A stretch of DNA of 52,500 nt from Chrysomallon squamiferum (GCA_012295275.1 CM022674.1:3885610-3938109), one strand, 5' to 3'; shown: positions 1-15,965, numbered from the stretch's first letter. Notes: generated by a model from the sequence alone, not told the origin. Numbers and translations: made by a program.

Positions 1-933
1 CTCTCTCTCTCTCTCTCTCTCTGTGTGTGTTTTTTTTATACATAATTTATATGCATTCATAGATATAAATATAAACTTTCTGTCTACCGAAACTTATTAT
101 TATTATTATTATTTTTTTTATCACTAAACTGTTTATATTTCTCTCAGGTATTTATACCTGTCGTTATAACGGCGACTACCACTTCTCCCAAAAATCTGGA
201 ACCGGCCCTTTGCCCCGGCACATTAACGCTAAAAGCTGAACATTTATCATTAGCCAAGTCTTCGCAATGACGTTTCGTGTCAGAGTATTGTGCGTTTAAT
301 GAAAATATCGTGATAGCAAATCCCACCTGTCTCGTTTTCTCACGGCACGATTTATCTTCGGCTGGTACAGTCATCTCTTTTGACAACGCGTTGTTACGGG
401 TCATCGCTAATGACGTCAGCCATTGTTGTGACGTCACTTCAGGGGAGATAATAATGTTAATAAAAATAATAATGATGATGATGATGATGATGACATTGAT
501 GACGATGAAAATGATGATTATGATTATAACGATGATGATGATGATAATAATAATAATGATGATGATGATAATGATAATGATGAAATTGATGACGACGAAA
601 ATGATGATTATGATTATAACGATGATGATGATGATGATGATGATGATGATAATAACGACAACTGTGATAAAAAAAACTACAAAAAACAACAATAAAAAGA
701 AACATTAAAATTAATTGAATATTATTAATGACTTCATAAAGATTTCTCTTTATTTCTTTATTTATTTATTTATTTACTGGGTTCTTTCTTATTTATCAGT
801 TGCATATCATTTATTTTCAACAACTTCTTTTTTTTTTAAAGATAATTACGTAAATACATTCACTAGAGAATATATTCCTCGTCGCTTTTAAAAAAAAAAA
901 AAAAAAAATTAATCATCATATTTCTCGTTTCAG
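1..933. other. Repeat-rich stretch, no gene called
   Basis: The segment opens with a CT run and holds a long GAT/ATG-type trinucleotide array at about 472-650. Unique, less AT-rich sequence lies at about 148-450. An acceptor-like ctctcag ends at 147, and reading frames open after it on both strands, but no frame is convincing and no matching donor is seen. Earlier exons of the plus-strand gene starting at 934 may lie here or outside the window. Confidence 0.4.
472..650. repeat. Trinucleotide microsatellite (GAT/ATG)n, interrupted
   Basis: Imperfect GAT repeats interrupted by AAT and GAC units. Open frames across it (poly-Met, poly-Ile, poly-His) are repeat artefacts. Confidence 0.9.
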
Positions 934-1482
934 TGACGATCAAACCGTGGAACGCCCTTCCGAGCGACAACTTCACAGACTTCATCGTCTTTGCCACCGA
1001 CGCCAACGCAGTCAACCCCGCCATGGGCACAGGACCCGTCGGCGTCTTCGCAATCCATCCATATTGGTCGCATGGCGCCAGCGGCTTCCGGTGCACGCGC
1101 AGCGCGCAAGGATACGACGGCGTGGGAAGCATTCAGCATTATCGGATGCAGAATTCGCGCAACTCGAGGAAGATGCCGGTGGCGAGGAGAGGGGGTGCGT
1201 TCCTGTGGTTCCCCAGCGAGTCAGCAATGACTCTGGAACATCTCCTGTTTGTGTGAGTATGAATATTAATTAGTGTTGGTCACGTGGCACAAAAGTAAAC
1301 AATTTTTATTTTTTATTTTTTTTTAACTGCTTTACTATTTGTTGACATGTTGTCTCGTGTTCAGCTTTAAAAATTACTCTAGTCTGTTGAGCAAGTAAGC
1401 ACTTGTGTGTCTTTGGCAGAAGATATGGACCAATCAAAGTGAGAGTTACAACTGAAGTCAGATGTAAAACTATTTCTTATTG

Positions 1483-1529
<47 letters not shown>

Positions 1530-3081
1530 ATGAATTTATATAACTATCACGTGTGCGTGAGTGTGTGTGTGTGTGTGTATACGTGTGTATCTCCGTGTAA
1601 TTAGTATAGTGTTTTTTTTTTTGTTTTTTTTTATTATTATTATTTTTTAACTATTTCTATTTAAATCGATGATTATTTTGTTATTCTTTTTCTTTGTTGT
1701 TGTTGTTGTTATTACCAGTTTGTTGCTGTTATTATTGTTGTTATTACTATTATTATTTATATTTTGCAGCGGACATTTAAAAATGGAGAATCAATGGTAT
1801 AAAATAGAATCGAGATTGTGGAAGGTCCATAACCCACCTCCAGCATGGCAGAGTAAGTTTTTATCATCATCATCATCACCACCAGAATCATATTAATCAC
1901 GGCTATAGTCATTATCTTTATCATCGTTGATATTGTTGTTACTTTCGTTACCTTCATAATCATTATTATTATTATTATTATTACTTGATTATGAACGGTT
2001 TTCACAAGAAATACAAACACTGTGCCACACATTGTTTGTCAAAAGAAAAGCCTTAGTATCAAGATATTTTTTCACCTTCGTTAGTAATCTAAGATTAATA
2101 ATGATACTGACCTGAATCCAAAATACCCACCAACCGAATTCTAGCCAGTGGTCACAGTAAATATTACTTCGTTATCTTTGACTGGCCTTATATTTTGCTA
2201 ATATTGTGATAAATAAAATATATTGGCATACAGCAGAAAATATTTGCCGTTCCGGACAGCGCTGCATATCGGATTTATGAAAGGCAGTTATACTGTTACT
2301 GTTTCTGGGAAGGTTCAGGAAAATTTTCCTTCCTGCTAATTGATACGAGTAGGTAACTGGGTAATAGTAGCGAACGCCAGATTGTAAAGTAACCAATAGA
2401 GGTATTTTTATTTTTTATTATTATTATTTTAAGTGATGTTTAAGTCCCCGTTATGTCTTAGAAACATTAAACGATAAATCTTCTACTAATATTTGTCAAT
2501 ATGAGTATTAAAATTGATGAGGTATCGTTTATTTCAACTCTTGTTTCGGAAACCGAAAGAATCGAATAAGTATAAATAAATTAATTAATACGATAATATA
2601 AACTAAATAAAATCATTAAAGAAAATAATAATAATAAAAATAGTAAAAAAATAATTAAAATAATAATAATAATAATAATAAAGAAATAAAAAACAACAAA
2701 AAAAACCCCTCAAAAACAAACACTTTTCTTTTTATATATTAACCACTTTATTTCTAAGTAACGTCATTACGTCATAACAACTATGACGTCACCGGTAACT
2801 ATGAAAACCGTTTAACCGAAAAATCCATAGCTGGTACGGTACATGTAGTGCTGCACCATGGTGTAGTTGAGATTGAGGTTGGGACAAGAGATACAAGCAG
2901 AGCACATGGCGATTGCTTGACAAGCCTGGATTCCGTTGCACATCGGATTCCTGATGTCGATTCCGTATCCGGAAACGGTTGGGTAGGTGTAACGTGCAAT
3001 ACAATATGGCGGGCATGTTGGCGTCATTGCTGTAATTTTGGTGTCGTCGCAAGTCTCTGGAAAAATAAATAAATAAAAAAA

Positions 3082-3113
<32 letters not shown>

Positions 3114-3268
3114 GACCGATACTAAATTTTGGGAGGTCGAGGTGATAATTGTGAATAAATAAATAAATAAATTAATTAATTAATAAATAATAACCGAAAT
3201 TATATAAAAAAAAAAATCTACAAAAGAAACGGGAATTAAAAATAACTAACAATAAATAAATAAAGAAG

Positions 3269-3303
<35 letters not shown>

Positions 3304-3515
3304 GAAACAATTTTCATTATAAATTAATTCACTGACAAGAAAGTTTAGTTCTGTATATGTGTATATATATATATATGGCGGTACTAGTTTGTTTGGCGGA
3401 ACAATATTCTAGACGAATTAAATATTATTTGTAATTTAAACATTCATCCAACACAATACTTATTGTAAATAAGGATATAAAGGTTGAAATTTAATTATAC
3501 TTTAAAACAAATAAG

Positions 3516-3546
<31 letters not shown>

Positions 3547-4326
3547 AGACAACGAGGATAAATTTCTTAATTAATGAATTTAAAAAAAATATTTTTATAA
3601 AAACATTTTTTAAACTTATTTTTTTTTCTCTAAAATAAAATTTATACTCAGCTCTGTTTTCAAGAAGACTTAAGCCAATAATTATTCGTCCAGTGTCTTC
3701 GCTACGAAACTGCCCTTAATAACTTGTCTGCGATTCGAGTTTAATGTACTTCCCAGTACAGATACGTTGTAGGAACAATTACACTGATTCGGAAGTAACG
3801 ACATCGGAAATATGGCATGGGCGGAAATATATCAAGCGTAGGATAGTTTAGAAAGATTATTGCTCTTTACCTGTCGAGTCTCAAGAAGAAAAAAAAGGAA
3901 ATATAAAATAAAAATAAATAAATAAATGAAGAATAAAGGAAAGAACGAATATGCACGAGCCAATAAAGAAAACTACGGTTGTCATTTTGTTTCATGTTTT
4001 TGTTCAAATTCAAGAATGACTACGGAATTAAAGAAAAGATGGCTGCTGTCTTTTTTTGTTACTGATATAACTTTAAAAATAAAAAGATTTCTATATTAAA
4101 AAACATTATTAATAAAAAAAAAAAAAAAAAAATTAAAAAAATAATAATAATTAAAAAATTGAAATGACTTTTACTTTTACTTTTATATAAAATTTTTAAT
4201 AATTTTGTGCGTATAATAAAGTTTGTGTAGCAAAAGAATCCCAAAGCTACTAAATATCATTATTTCTGCTGCTCGGAAAAAAAAAAAAAAAAAATCGGAA
4301 TTCGGAATTTCAAATATGGGATCCTC

Positions 4327-4365
<39 letters not shown>

Positions 4366-4412
4366 TAAAATAAATAAATATTCACAATCAAAATACATTT
4401 AAAAAAATCAAG

Positions 4413-4443
<31 letters not shown>

Positions 4444-6666
4444 ATCGGCGTTTTCGGCTTCGTTAAATCTTTATCTTTATTATTATTTTTTATATATATA
4501 CTAATATTATATCACGATGTCATCGGTATTGTCGGTAACCATAGAAACCGTTCAGCCGAAAAATCCGAAGCGGGTGCGGTACATGTAGTGCTGCACCATG
4601 GTGTAGTTGAGGTGAAGGTCGGGACAAGAGATGCAGGCTGAGCACATGGCGATTGCTTGGCAGGAACGATAACCGTTGCACTGTGGATTCCTTATGTCAA
4701 TGCCGTATCCGGAAACGGTTGGGTACGTATAGCGAGCAATGCAAAATGGCGGGCACGCGGGTGTCATTTTTGTAATTTCTTCGTCTTTGCATGTTTCTGA
4801 AATTAACAAAATATTACACTGGCGTCGACGGTATCGTTTTTGTTGGTCTCTGAATACAACTACGTAGCATTCTTAATTTAATATCTCGCGAATATGCTAA
4901 TTAGTTCAACCATTAGGCAACGTTATTTTGAGGTCATTATTAATTTGGAAGAAAGTCGTTAAGGCGATAGTGTTTTTCTGAGGGTTTTTTTTGTCATTGG
5001 GGAAAAAAATGTAAATTGCTTTTAATTTATTCGACAAAGAAATTTCAATTGTACAATGTTTTAAGATATCTGTATGTAATTTAAATAAGTAACATTAACT
5101 AATTGTTTTGAATTCACGTTGTAATGTAGATTTTAATGTTGTAACAATTATATATATGGTCAGGAATTATCAATTTGTGTCTACAGATTTCTTATCCTCA
5201 AACATTTTCTATATTTATTTATTTATTTGTTGTTGTTGTTATTATTATAAATTTCTCATTTTTAGAATTATACTTTTTAAACTACAGTAACGTCTTTGGA
5301 ATTACGATTTTAGAACGTTGATGAACGTTAAGTAAAAAAACAAAAAACATTTTAGAAAATTTACAGTTTCGATAAATTTATAATAAATCTAACTGAAAAC
5401 AAAATGAAATGACTGGTGCTTTCCAAATATATTCAAGAATATATTTAATTCATTTTACTGGATTGGTAGACACACACAGAAAAGAGTGACCGACTTGTAC
5501 TTAAAATAATGACCAAATTTTTTTTTATATATATAAATAATATAATTAAGTATGACTTAATTGGGTGCATATACAGAGGGAGAGAGAGAGAAAATATAAT
5601 GTTCATATTATGCAATATTTAGACTCTCGGAGATATACACTGTCTCATTTTATATGTTAGAATATGTATATATTAATTTTTACATGACTGACTAATACTC
5701 ACGGCAACCTGGATCCTGGCAGTAGGCGTAAATCACGGGTCTTTGGTAGTAGCTGTTGTAGTACTGGGCTCTGGCCACGCCCAAAAGAACTACAAGGAGA
5801 AGAATGGCTACCTTCATTTTTCTCGTTCTTCTGCTTCCACTGACACTGTTGCAAGAGGTGGTGATGACGATGCTTTGTCGACGGAACAGTTGTCGTTTAT
5901 ATAGCACTTGAAAACCGTTCATTCATGTGTAGCTGTGGTTTAAAGCACGCGCTGGATTCGGAAAACAAACACAGACACGTGACACACCTGTTGCCGCCGA
6001 ACCGAACAGATGTATGACGTCACTACAGGCGCGCCTCTTTGCGTTGAAGGTGGGGGGGAGGCGTTGTGTGTCACGTGACTAACAGGCTGCTCGCATCTGT
6101 TGATTACGTCTGTGGCTGTTGACTGTATATTACAGTTTTTATTTTATTTGATTTCATTTTGTTTTATTTTATTGTATTTTATTTTTATTACATTATTGTT
6201 GCTGCTGTTGTTTTTTTTCGGGAATAATATTCAGAACGAAATATTGTTTATCTCTTCTGATTTTACTCAAGGCTTGAAAATTATTATTATTATTATTTTT
6301 TTAAAATCATTTTGTAATTTATGTATGTGATTGTTTATTTAATGATGCACGCGTGCTCTTATGCATACATACACGCGTCTTTTTTGTGTCTGTCTGTCTG
6401 TCGATATGGACGTTTTACATGCGTTAAAAACTGTTATATATATATATATATATTGATATGAGTGTCTTTAGGTAAGTATGAATGTGTACATACGCACAAC
6501 GCATATGTATACACACATGTACATTTATACATACGCACACGTCTTCAATTTATTTATTTATATTTTTACAGCGTTTGCCCAGATGTTGACGCAAATTCAG
6601 ACTATGAGGGAACAAACCAGAGCCATGGAAAGACAAGCTGAAACTGCCGGAGCTGCAGGAGTATGA
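934..6666 (+). CDS. Unknown gene, three 3' exons (partial, 5' end not found)
   Basis: Product not recognised. Exons are 934-1252, 1770-1853 and 6571-6666. Exon 934-1252 is GC-rich in an AT-rich surround, has C/G-biased third positions, a cag acceptor and a GT|GTGAGT donor. Its frame includes NFTDFIVFATDANAVNP and later FLWFPSES. The next exon has a gcag acceptor and a strong GTAAGT donor and continues in phase (GHLKMENQWYKIESR). The last exon starts after a ttttacag acceptor, again in phase, encodes a likely coiled-coil tail rich in Gln, Met and Arg (QTMREQTRAMERQAE) and stops at 6664-6666. A poly(A) signal AATAAA lies at 7070-7075. About 166 residues are readable. Agreement of phase at both junctions is the main support; the start and any earlier exons were not identified. 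The last intron encloses a minus-strand gene. Confidence 0.55.
1485..1528. repeat. (TC)n microsatellite
   Basis: About 20 TC units within the first recognised intron of the unknown plus-strand gene. Confidence 0.95.
2748..2753 (-). terminator. Poly(A) signal for distal terminal exon
   Basis: AATAAA on the minus strand, about 60 nt beyond the stop at 2812-2814. Confidence 0.6.
2812..3056 (-). CDS. Alternative (distal) terminal exon of secreted Cys-rich protein gene
   Basis: A 245-nt terminal exon with a ttttccag acceptor, a TAA stop at 2812-2814 and its own poly(A) signal. It starts in phase 1 and so fits the single signal-peptide exon at 5703-5817. It encodes eight cysteines; recognisable parts are TPTCPPYCIARYTYP, SGYGIDIRNP and QAIAMCSACISCP, ending in GFFG. 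It is the same length as, and highly similar to, the proximal exon at 4552-4796, including the sequence just past the stop. No separate signal-peptide exon was found between the two, so it is either an alternative last exon of one gene or a duplicate that has lost its first exon. Function unknown. Confidence 0.65.
3070..3650. repeat. (AAAT)n-rich intron tract
   Basis: Several AAAT/AATA runs (about 3070-3112, 3250-3302, 3510-3546) within AT-rich DNA between the two duplicated terminal exons. No coding signal seen. Sequence at about 3655-3880 is less AT-rich and unexplained. Confidence 0.8.
4476..4481 (-). terminator. Poly(A) signal for proximal terminal exon
   Basis: AATAAA on the minus strand about 70 nt past the stop at 4552-4554, so each duplicated terminal exon carries its own 3' end signal. 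Confidence 0.55.
4552..5817 (-). CDS. Small secreted Tyr/Cys-rich protein (119 aa)
   Basis: Two exons: 5703-5817 (ATG at 5815-5817) and 4552-4796. Exon 1 encodes a hydrophobic signal peptide (MKVAILLLVVLLGVARA, predicted cut before QYY) and a Tyr-rich start. Its donor is GTGAGT after one base of codon 39, and the ttaatttcag acceptor of exon 2 restores the frame exactly. The mature protein would have ten cysteines (two from exon 1, eight from exon 2), enough for five disulfides, and includes the block IARYTYPTVSGYGIDIRNP. It ends in Gly, which could in principle be an amidation donor; that is speculation. A TATA box lies at 5896-5903. The gene sits inside an intron of the plus-strand gene at 934-6666. 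The family was not recognised; a secreted matrix, mucus or defence peptide role is possible but unsupported. Confidence 0.7.
5896..5903 (-). promoter_or_regulatory. TATA box of secreted Cys-rich gene
   Basis: TATATAAA on the minus strand, about 80 nt upstream of the ATG at 5817. It would place the transcription start near 5870 and leave a short 5' UTR, and it supports the signal-peptide exon being a true first exon. Confidence 0.6.
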
Positions 6667-6842
6667 AAAACAAAAAAGTTTGCCAGCCACAGCGAAACTA
6701 TGACAGCAAAATTTTAATTGTAACAATTCAGGGAAGACGTCTGCTGCTGACGTTGTTGTTGACGTCTGCAAAGCAACATCAGTGTTGTCGTATAATCATC
6801 GACATGTCGATTTATTTGTGAATAAGAAATCTGTACTCGACT

Positions 6843-6990
6843 ATTATTACTGTTATTATTATTGTTGTTGTTATTATTACTATTATTATTATTATTATTA
6901 CTATTATTATTATTATTACTATTACTATTATTATTACTATTATTATTATTATTACTATTACTATTATTATTACTATTATTATTATGTATT
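6843..6990. repeat. (ATT)n microsatellite
   Basis: About 140 bp of ATT/ACT trinucleotides in the presumed 3' UTR of the unknown plus-strand gene. Poly-Tyr and poly-Leu open frames here are artefacts. Confidence 0.95.
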
Positions 6991-7099
6991 AAGTGGGTTT
7001 TGGTTAATAATATTATTGTGAGAGTTATTTCCTTGTCATTTTTTATAATAGGGATAAGGCAGAAGTTACAATAAAAAAAAATAAAGGTAAATATGGTTT

Positions 7100-7264
7100 T
7101 AATAGAAAACATGTTTTTTGTTTCTGTTTTGTTTTAACAACAACGACGACAACGAAAACAAGAACAACAACTAGACGTAACAACGACAGTAACAACAACG
7201 AAAATGACGACGAGGACAAAAACTGTAGCAACAAGAACAACAACAGTAACAATAATAATAAAAC

Positions 7265-7301
<37 letters not shown>

Positions 7302-7666
7302 CATGATTGTGAGTCATATGGAATTGATTTTATTTAAAATAAAGCTTTGTTCAGAATACCATATCTGTATAATAAATAAATAAATAAATAAATAATCATA
7401 AATAACCATTTTGAAGATTTCCAACAGGAAACCACCCTCTGCTTGATCTCTACTCCAAAAATGACGATGTAAACGTATTGATTATAAATCTAGGCTTAAC
7501 TAAAAACAAAACGACTAATTCTTTTATATGGACTATTATGTGTTGTTGCTAAGTAAATTACAATAAAAGACAACGTCATAATTAAACTTTATCTTACGTC
7601 ATTACAAATAAACAATTTGAATCCGATATTTCTGCTCTTTTTTCCCTGAAAGTCATGGCTCTTGAA

Positions 7667-7697
<31 letters not shown>

Positions 7698-8556
7698 ATT
7701 TTTTTTTTTTTTTTGAATTTACAAACTTAATAAGTAAGTAAGTAAGTAAGTAAGTAAATAAATAAATAAATAAATACTGTATATTTAAATAAATAGAAAG
7801 AAGGAAAGAAGATCTCTACAAAAACAATGACGTCATTAAATATTTGTTGTGCTTATGTCCAAATGCAAGTTTTCTTTAAACCAAATACAGCAGGTCTTGT
7901 AGTTATTTTCATGTTAACAGAGAGAACGATGTGTGTGTGTATGCGTGTGTGTGTGTGTGTGTGTGTGTGTGCAAAACTTCAGACACACATACATACATAC
8001 AAAGACTTTCATAATATACAGAAAAATAATAAAGTTTCAACTGATAGAAAAAATTAACATTATGAGTTCAAGGATTCTACATAGTTTGTATACAGACAAT
8101 ACACTTTTACACTCATCAAACCATCTACCTATTGATTAAAACACTGACGTCCTATATTACTTTTACATAATTATTTGTTTAGTCTGTATGTATTTGTTTT
8201 CATCTGGAGGTGAGAAAACTGAATCTGGTATTTGCTTTCTGGAGGTGGTGAAACGCTTCAGTATCCAGTATAGAGTCGAGAAACTTGGGTTGTAACAACG
8301 CGAACAAATGTAAGTTTGTTAAATTCGAGAAAGAGAGGTTTATAACGTTGTTATGAACTCTTAGTTAGTTTTGTACCGTATTTTGATTACGGACCCGATT
8401 TCGTTAGTTATTAGTTTCAATTCAAGATGCTTAACCATTGCAAAATGATGTAATGAGGCTGTCATTTGTGTGACGTCATGTCGTTGGTGTAAAAACAAAT
8501 ATTTTTTTTTATGAAAAATTTATTTATTTCTTCTTCTTCATTTTCATCAACATCTT

Positions 8557-8587
<31 letters not shown>

Positions 8588-8820
8588 TTATTATTATTAT
8601 TTTTAGCTTCTGTACATGTTTATTCATGGTTAATTCTTCTTGTTGGTATATTATATTTCTTAGTACGAAATGACATGAATAATAAGTTTAACTGAGAAAT
8701 TCCAATTAAAAAAAGCAACAAAAATAAATAAATAAATACATGCTTTCTGTTCGTTCTACGACATCAGTAGTTTAGATTCTGGCAGAAAGTACAGTTTATC
8801 AGTAGAAAAAACAACGCAAA
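7100..8820. other. Gene-poor interval
   Basis: AT-rich DNA with AAT (about 7265-7300), AAAT (7375-7394), AAGT (7730-7756), GT (7929-7970) and CTT (8549-8585) runs. No exon with a convincing frame plus splice signals was seen on either strand. TGACGTCA-like octamers recur near 7825 and 8470. Confidence 0.6.
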
Positions 8821-8824
8821 ACAA

Positions 8825-9179
8825 TATTTTTTAGAATATATAATTTATTTGTGATAAAGGAAGATTACGTCACTACTCTAGATTGTTTTAGAATACATAA
8901 TTTATCAAAGATAAAACAAAAAGTAAGATTACGTCACCATTATAGATTGACTTAGAACATAAACGCAATTTATTAGAAAAACTATCAGATGACGTCACTG
9001 GTCTAGATATTGTTTTGGAATGCGAAATTTAGCATTGGAGATAATAACTTTACGTCACTAGTCAGAACTATTTACAATAAATAATATACCAATGGGAACA
9101 ACAGTATGACGTCATTTGTCTAAATTGTTTTTGAACATATATTGTTTACTAATGGAAATAATAATATGACGTAACTAGT

Positions 9180-9180
<1 letters not shown>
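8825..9180. repeat. 60-bp minisatellite carrying CRE-like TKACGTCA octamers
   Basis: Six degenerate tandem units, each with TTACGTCA, TGACGTCA or TGACGTAA, at 8865, 8929, 8990, 9050, 9107 and 9167 (spacing 64, 61, 60, 57, 60). Units share a (T)CTAGAT-TGTTT-GAA.AT core and an AATTTATT-like tract. The last unit runs straight into the stop codon of hyaluronidase A (9180-9182, minus strand), so the array is its 3' UTR or flank. Confidence 0.85.
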
Positions 9181-12792
<3,612 letters not shown>

Positions 12793-12799
12793 TGCGAAT

Positions 12800-13138
12800 C
12801 GAACGAAGTGCAGGTAGTCTTTAAAAGAAAAAAAACCTAAGAAATTAGTTAAATAACTTTATCAAAAAGTTGCCTCTGTTTAGTGAAAGACTGTGGATAC
12901 GTCCTATTTACTTTTAACCCACAGTCTCTACGTCCGCTTTTTTGGCAAGTCACGTGATTTATAAATTTAACACTTCGGCGGGTGCATTGATTAATCCAGA
13001 CGACAAAAGTGATATGCGCATACTTACAGTCTCTCGACTGGTATTCTGGTCGTCTTATTATTTTTTTTTTTTTTTTTCACAAACGGTTGAAATTCACGCG
13101 TAACAGGTTAAGCCTGCGACAAGGGAAAATAGCAGTAT

Positions 13139-13174
<36 letters not shown>

Positions 13175-13284
13175 ATATATCTGTATATCTGAGTCAGTTA
13201 GATAAACTTACCTATCGGCATTTCTGTCTGTATACTTATCTGTGTGTATATTTGTTTATTTGTCTTTGTAAACACGACTGTCTT

Positions 13285-13343
<59 letters not shown>

Positions 13344-13488
13344 CCTGTATTTCTATATTTTGTTAGCTATTTGCAGTTACATATCTTTCTTCACAAGCAT
13401 GTATAATAAATGCAATGGGTAACCATTTTAAAATAAATAAATATTAAAATTTAAAAATAAAAGTAAATAAATAAATTAATAATAATAA

Positions 13489-13532
<44 letters not shown>

Positions 13533-14100
13533 GAAGAAGAAGAAGAAGAAGAAGAATTATAATCAAGTGAATGAATGAATAATACAAGGTAGAATGGGCC
13601 AGGTCAACTTGAACCACCCCGACTGTTATAGCTGGAGTGTTACTATATCTACTTTGACATCTACTACTACTGATACTATAATAACTACAACCACCACTAC
13701 ACCACAACAACAACAACTACAACTACTACTACTACTATTACAACACTTACAACTTATCGTTATTGTTGTTGTTGAATTTATTTATTACATAGTTTTGTTT
13801 TGAATGTTATTATCTTTATTATCGTTACATATCACTTCGACACTGGTAATTATCTACTCGGCTTGACTCAATCAAATATCAAAGTTCGCCGTCATTACAC
13901 ATCATTTAAACAGCTCTAGAGGAAAACGAAATAATATTGCAGACGACATTTAATACATCTCGGGTTTGTGACGACAACTTTGAATAATAATAAAAAATAA
14001 TATTTAAAAAAAAAAAAAAAATAATAATAATAATCTTCCAGAGACACTCAGGAACAAGTTATCAGGTTTCTGAAAAACGACGCTACATTTTCTTATCTGG
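12800..14100. other. Shared upstream region of divergent hyaluronidases A and B
   Basis: About 1.3 kb between the two start codons (12792 minus, 14103 plus). It holds ATTT (13138-13172), AC (13289-13340), AAT/AAG (13480-13556) and ACT (about 13660-13740) runs. A 9-bp inverted repeat AGACTGTGG/CCACAGTCT sits at 12888-12896 and 12919-12927. No TATA box was seen close to either start. It is a candidate bidirectional promoter by position only. Confidence 0.4.
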
Positions 14101-14455
14101 AAATGTTTCGTTTTCTGCTTCTGTTTTCCTTCGTCTCTTGTTCGTTTCAGAGCAGAAGGAATTCGTCAGGGTGCACCGCCCCGTTTTTACAAGCGAACAA
14201 ACCGTTCGTTGTCGTGTGGAACGAACCGTCTGCAAGTTGCCACGGACTAAACCTCACCGACTGGGGCATTGTGGAAAACAAAGATGGCCGCTTTGCGGGA
14301 ATGAAGTTGACGATCTTCTATGAATCTAATTTTGGAGACTGGCCTCACCTGATTAAGAGAGAAACGCATTATGTGCCTCATAATGGAGGCATTCCTCAGG
14401 TATAATATATATATAGATTAATATATTAATTGTTTAGTCTTTGTACGTACTATCT

Positions 14456-14492
14456 GTCTGTCATAATGGAGACATTCCTCAGGTATGTATAT
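14456..14492 (+). repeat. Duplicate of the exon 1 / donor junction of hyaluronidase B
   Basis: About 60 bp into intron 1 the segment CATAATGGAGACATTCCTCA plus GGTATGTATAT repeats the end of exon 1 and its splice donor (14380-14412) with one substitution in the exonic part. It creates a second potential GTATGT donor, arguably stronger than the first. Confidence 0.75.
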
Positions 14493-15099
14493 ATATATGT
14501 GTGTGTGTGTGTGTGTATTAACATATTAATTGTATCGAAGACTGTGTACCTTCTATCTGTCTGTCTATCTATCTATCTATCTATCTGTATCTGTTTTTTC
14601 TGGAGTGTTTTCATGCTTATATTACTTTCCTTCAGCTTCTCTCTCCCTCTCAGTCTCTGTCTGTCAGTCACTCTGTTTGTCAGTCACTCTGTTTGTCAGT
14701 CACTCTGTCTGTCAGTCACTCTGTCTAGCCGTCTGTCGCTTTGTCTAATTTGTATATCTCTTTCTTTTTTTTCTTTTCTTTTTTCACTTTTCTCTCAGAT
14801 TTCGTCTCTCTATCTCTTTCTCGTATTATATATTATCACCCGTACCTTTAATTTCAAAGGCTGGCGACTTAAAAGAACACTTAAGGAAGGCGCAAGAAGA
14901 TGTCACAAGACATATTCCTGAGAAAGATTTCGATGGTCTCGGAGTCGTAGATTTCGAGTCATGGCGGCCATATTTCGATTTCAACTTTGCTTCGCTGGCT
15001 ATCTACCAAAGAAAGTCAGTAGACTTGGTCAAGGCCGAACACCCAGACTGGACGAACAAAACGCGTATTTGGAACCGGGCCAAGAAAGATTTCCAAAGA

Positions 15100-15114
15100 G
15101 CAGCAAGTTAAGTA
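15100..15114 (+). other. Non-canonical 5' splice site, intron 2 of hyaluronidase B
   Basis: Reads GCAGCAAG|TTAAGTA, with the exon ending at 15107. It is the same 5' site as in A and C. Exon 3 begins after ttttaacag at 16058 and needs two bases of the split Arg codon from exon 2. Confidence 0.7.
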
Positions 15115-15469
15115 TTTGAAACTTAAATTAAATTTGCGCTTATGTGTATACAGAACGCATTGTGGATTGTTACTATTGTTACTTAAACTGTTTGTTCGTT
15201 CTATCATTTATTTATTTATTTATTTATTTATTTAATCACTGTTTGTTTATTTTTTGTTTTGTAATCTTAAGTTATTTGTTTGGTTTGCTCCTATATCTAC
15301 GTTAAACTTTACTATGTTAAATAACACATCAAGAATGTAATGTAAATTACTCTATACTACACAGTGTACTAAATAAAACTACTACATTACACTACAAGTA
15401 ATATTCCGCATTACTTTACACTGTACTACATAACACAAAAACATATACATTCACTCAGTAGACTGAATA

Positions 15470-15965
15470 CACTACACTACATTATACCTCACTACACTTC
15501 ACCTCACTACACTTCACCTCACTACACTACACCTCACTATACTACAATACGCCAGACTACACAATATTACTTAACAGTGAAAAACACTACACTATACTAC
15601 ATTGCACTATACTACAGTACACTACACTACATACATTACACTACACTATGCTACACTATGCTACACTACACTACACTACACCACACTGTACTGTACTGAA
15701 CTATATTACATTGTACTGCATAACACTGAACTACAAACTACACTTCATTACATTACACTACACTACATCACATTACACTACACTACACTACACTACACTA
15801 CACTACACTACACTACACTACACTACACTACACTACACTACACTACACTACACTACACTACACTGTATTGTACTGTACTGAACTACATTACACTGTACTG
15901 CATAACACTAAACTACAAACTACACTACACTACACTACACTACACTACACTGCATCATACCAAAC
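15470..15965. repeat. (ACTAC)n pentanucleotide satellite
   Basis: ACTAC/CACTA pentamers, near-perfect at about 15771-15862 and degenerate on both sides, in intron 2 of hyaluronidase B. Confidence 0.95.

Noticed and set aside
144-708. Long overlapping open frames on both strands over 144-708
   Set aside because: Most of their length is poly-Ile, poly-Met or poly-His encoded by the GAT/ATG repeat. The non-repeat part (148-450) has no codon bias or splice context that favours one frame.
863-1273. Other frames over the exon at 934-1252
   Set aside because: They lack the C/G third-position bias, and only the chosen frame continues in phase into the exon at 1770-1853.
6571-6666. The final exon read in the alternative frame (VCPDVDANSDYEG...)
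   Set aside because: That frame follows only if exon 934-1252 is joined directly; with the well-supported exon at 1770-1853 in between, the coiled-coil frame is the one in phase.
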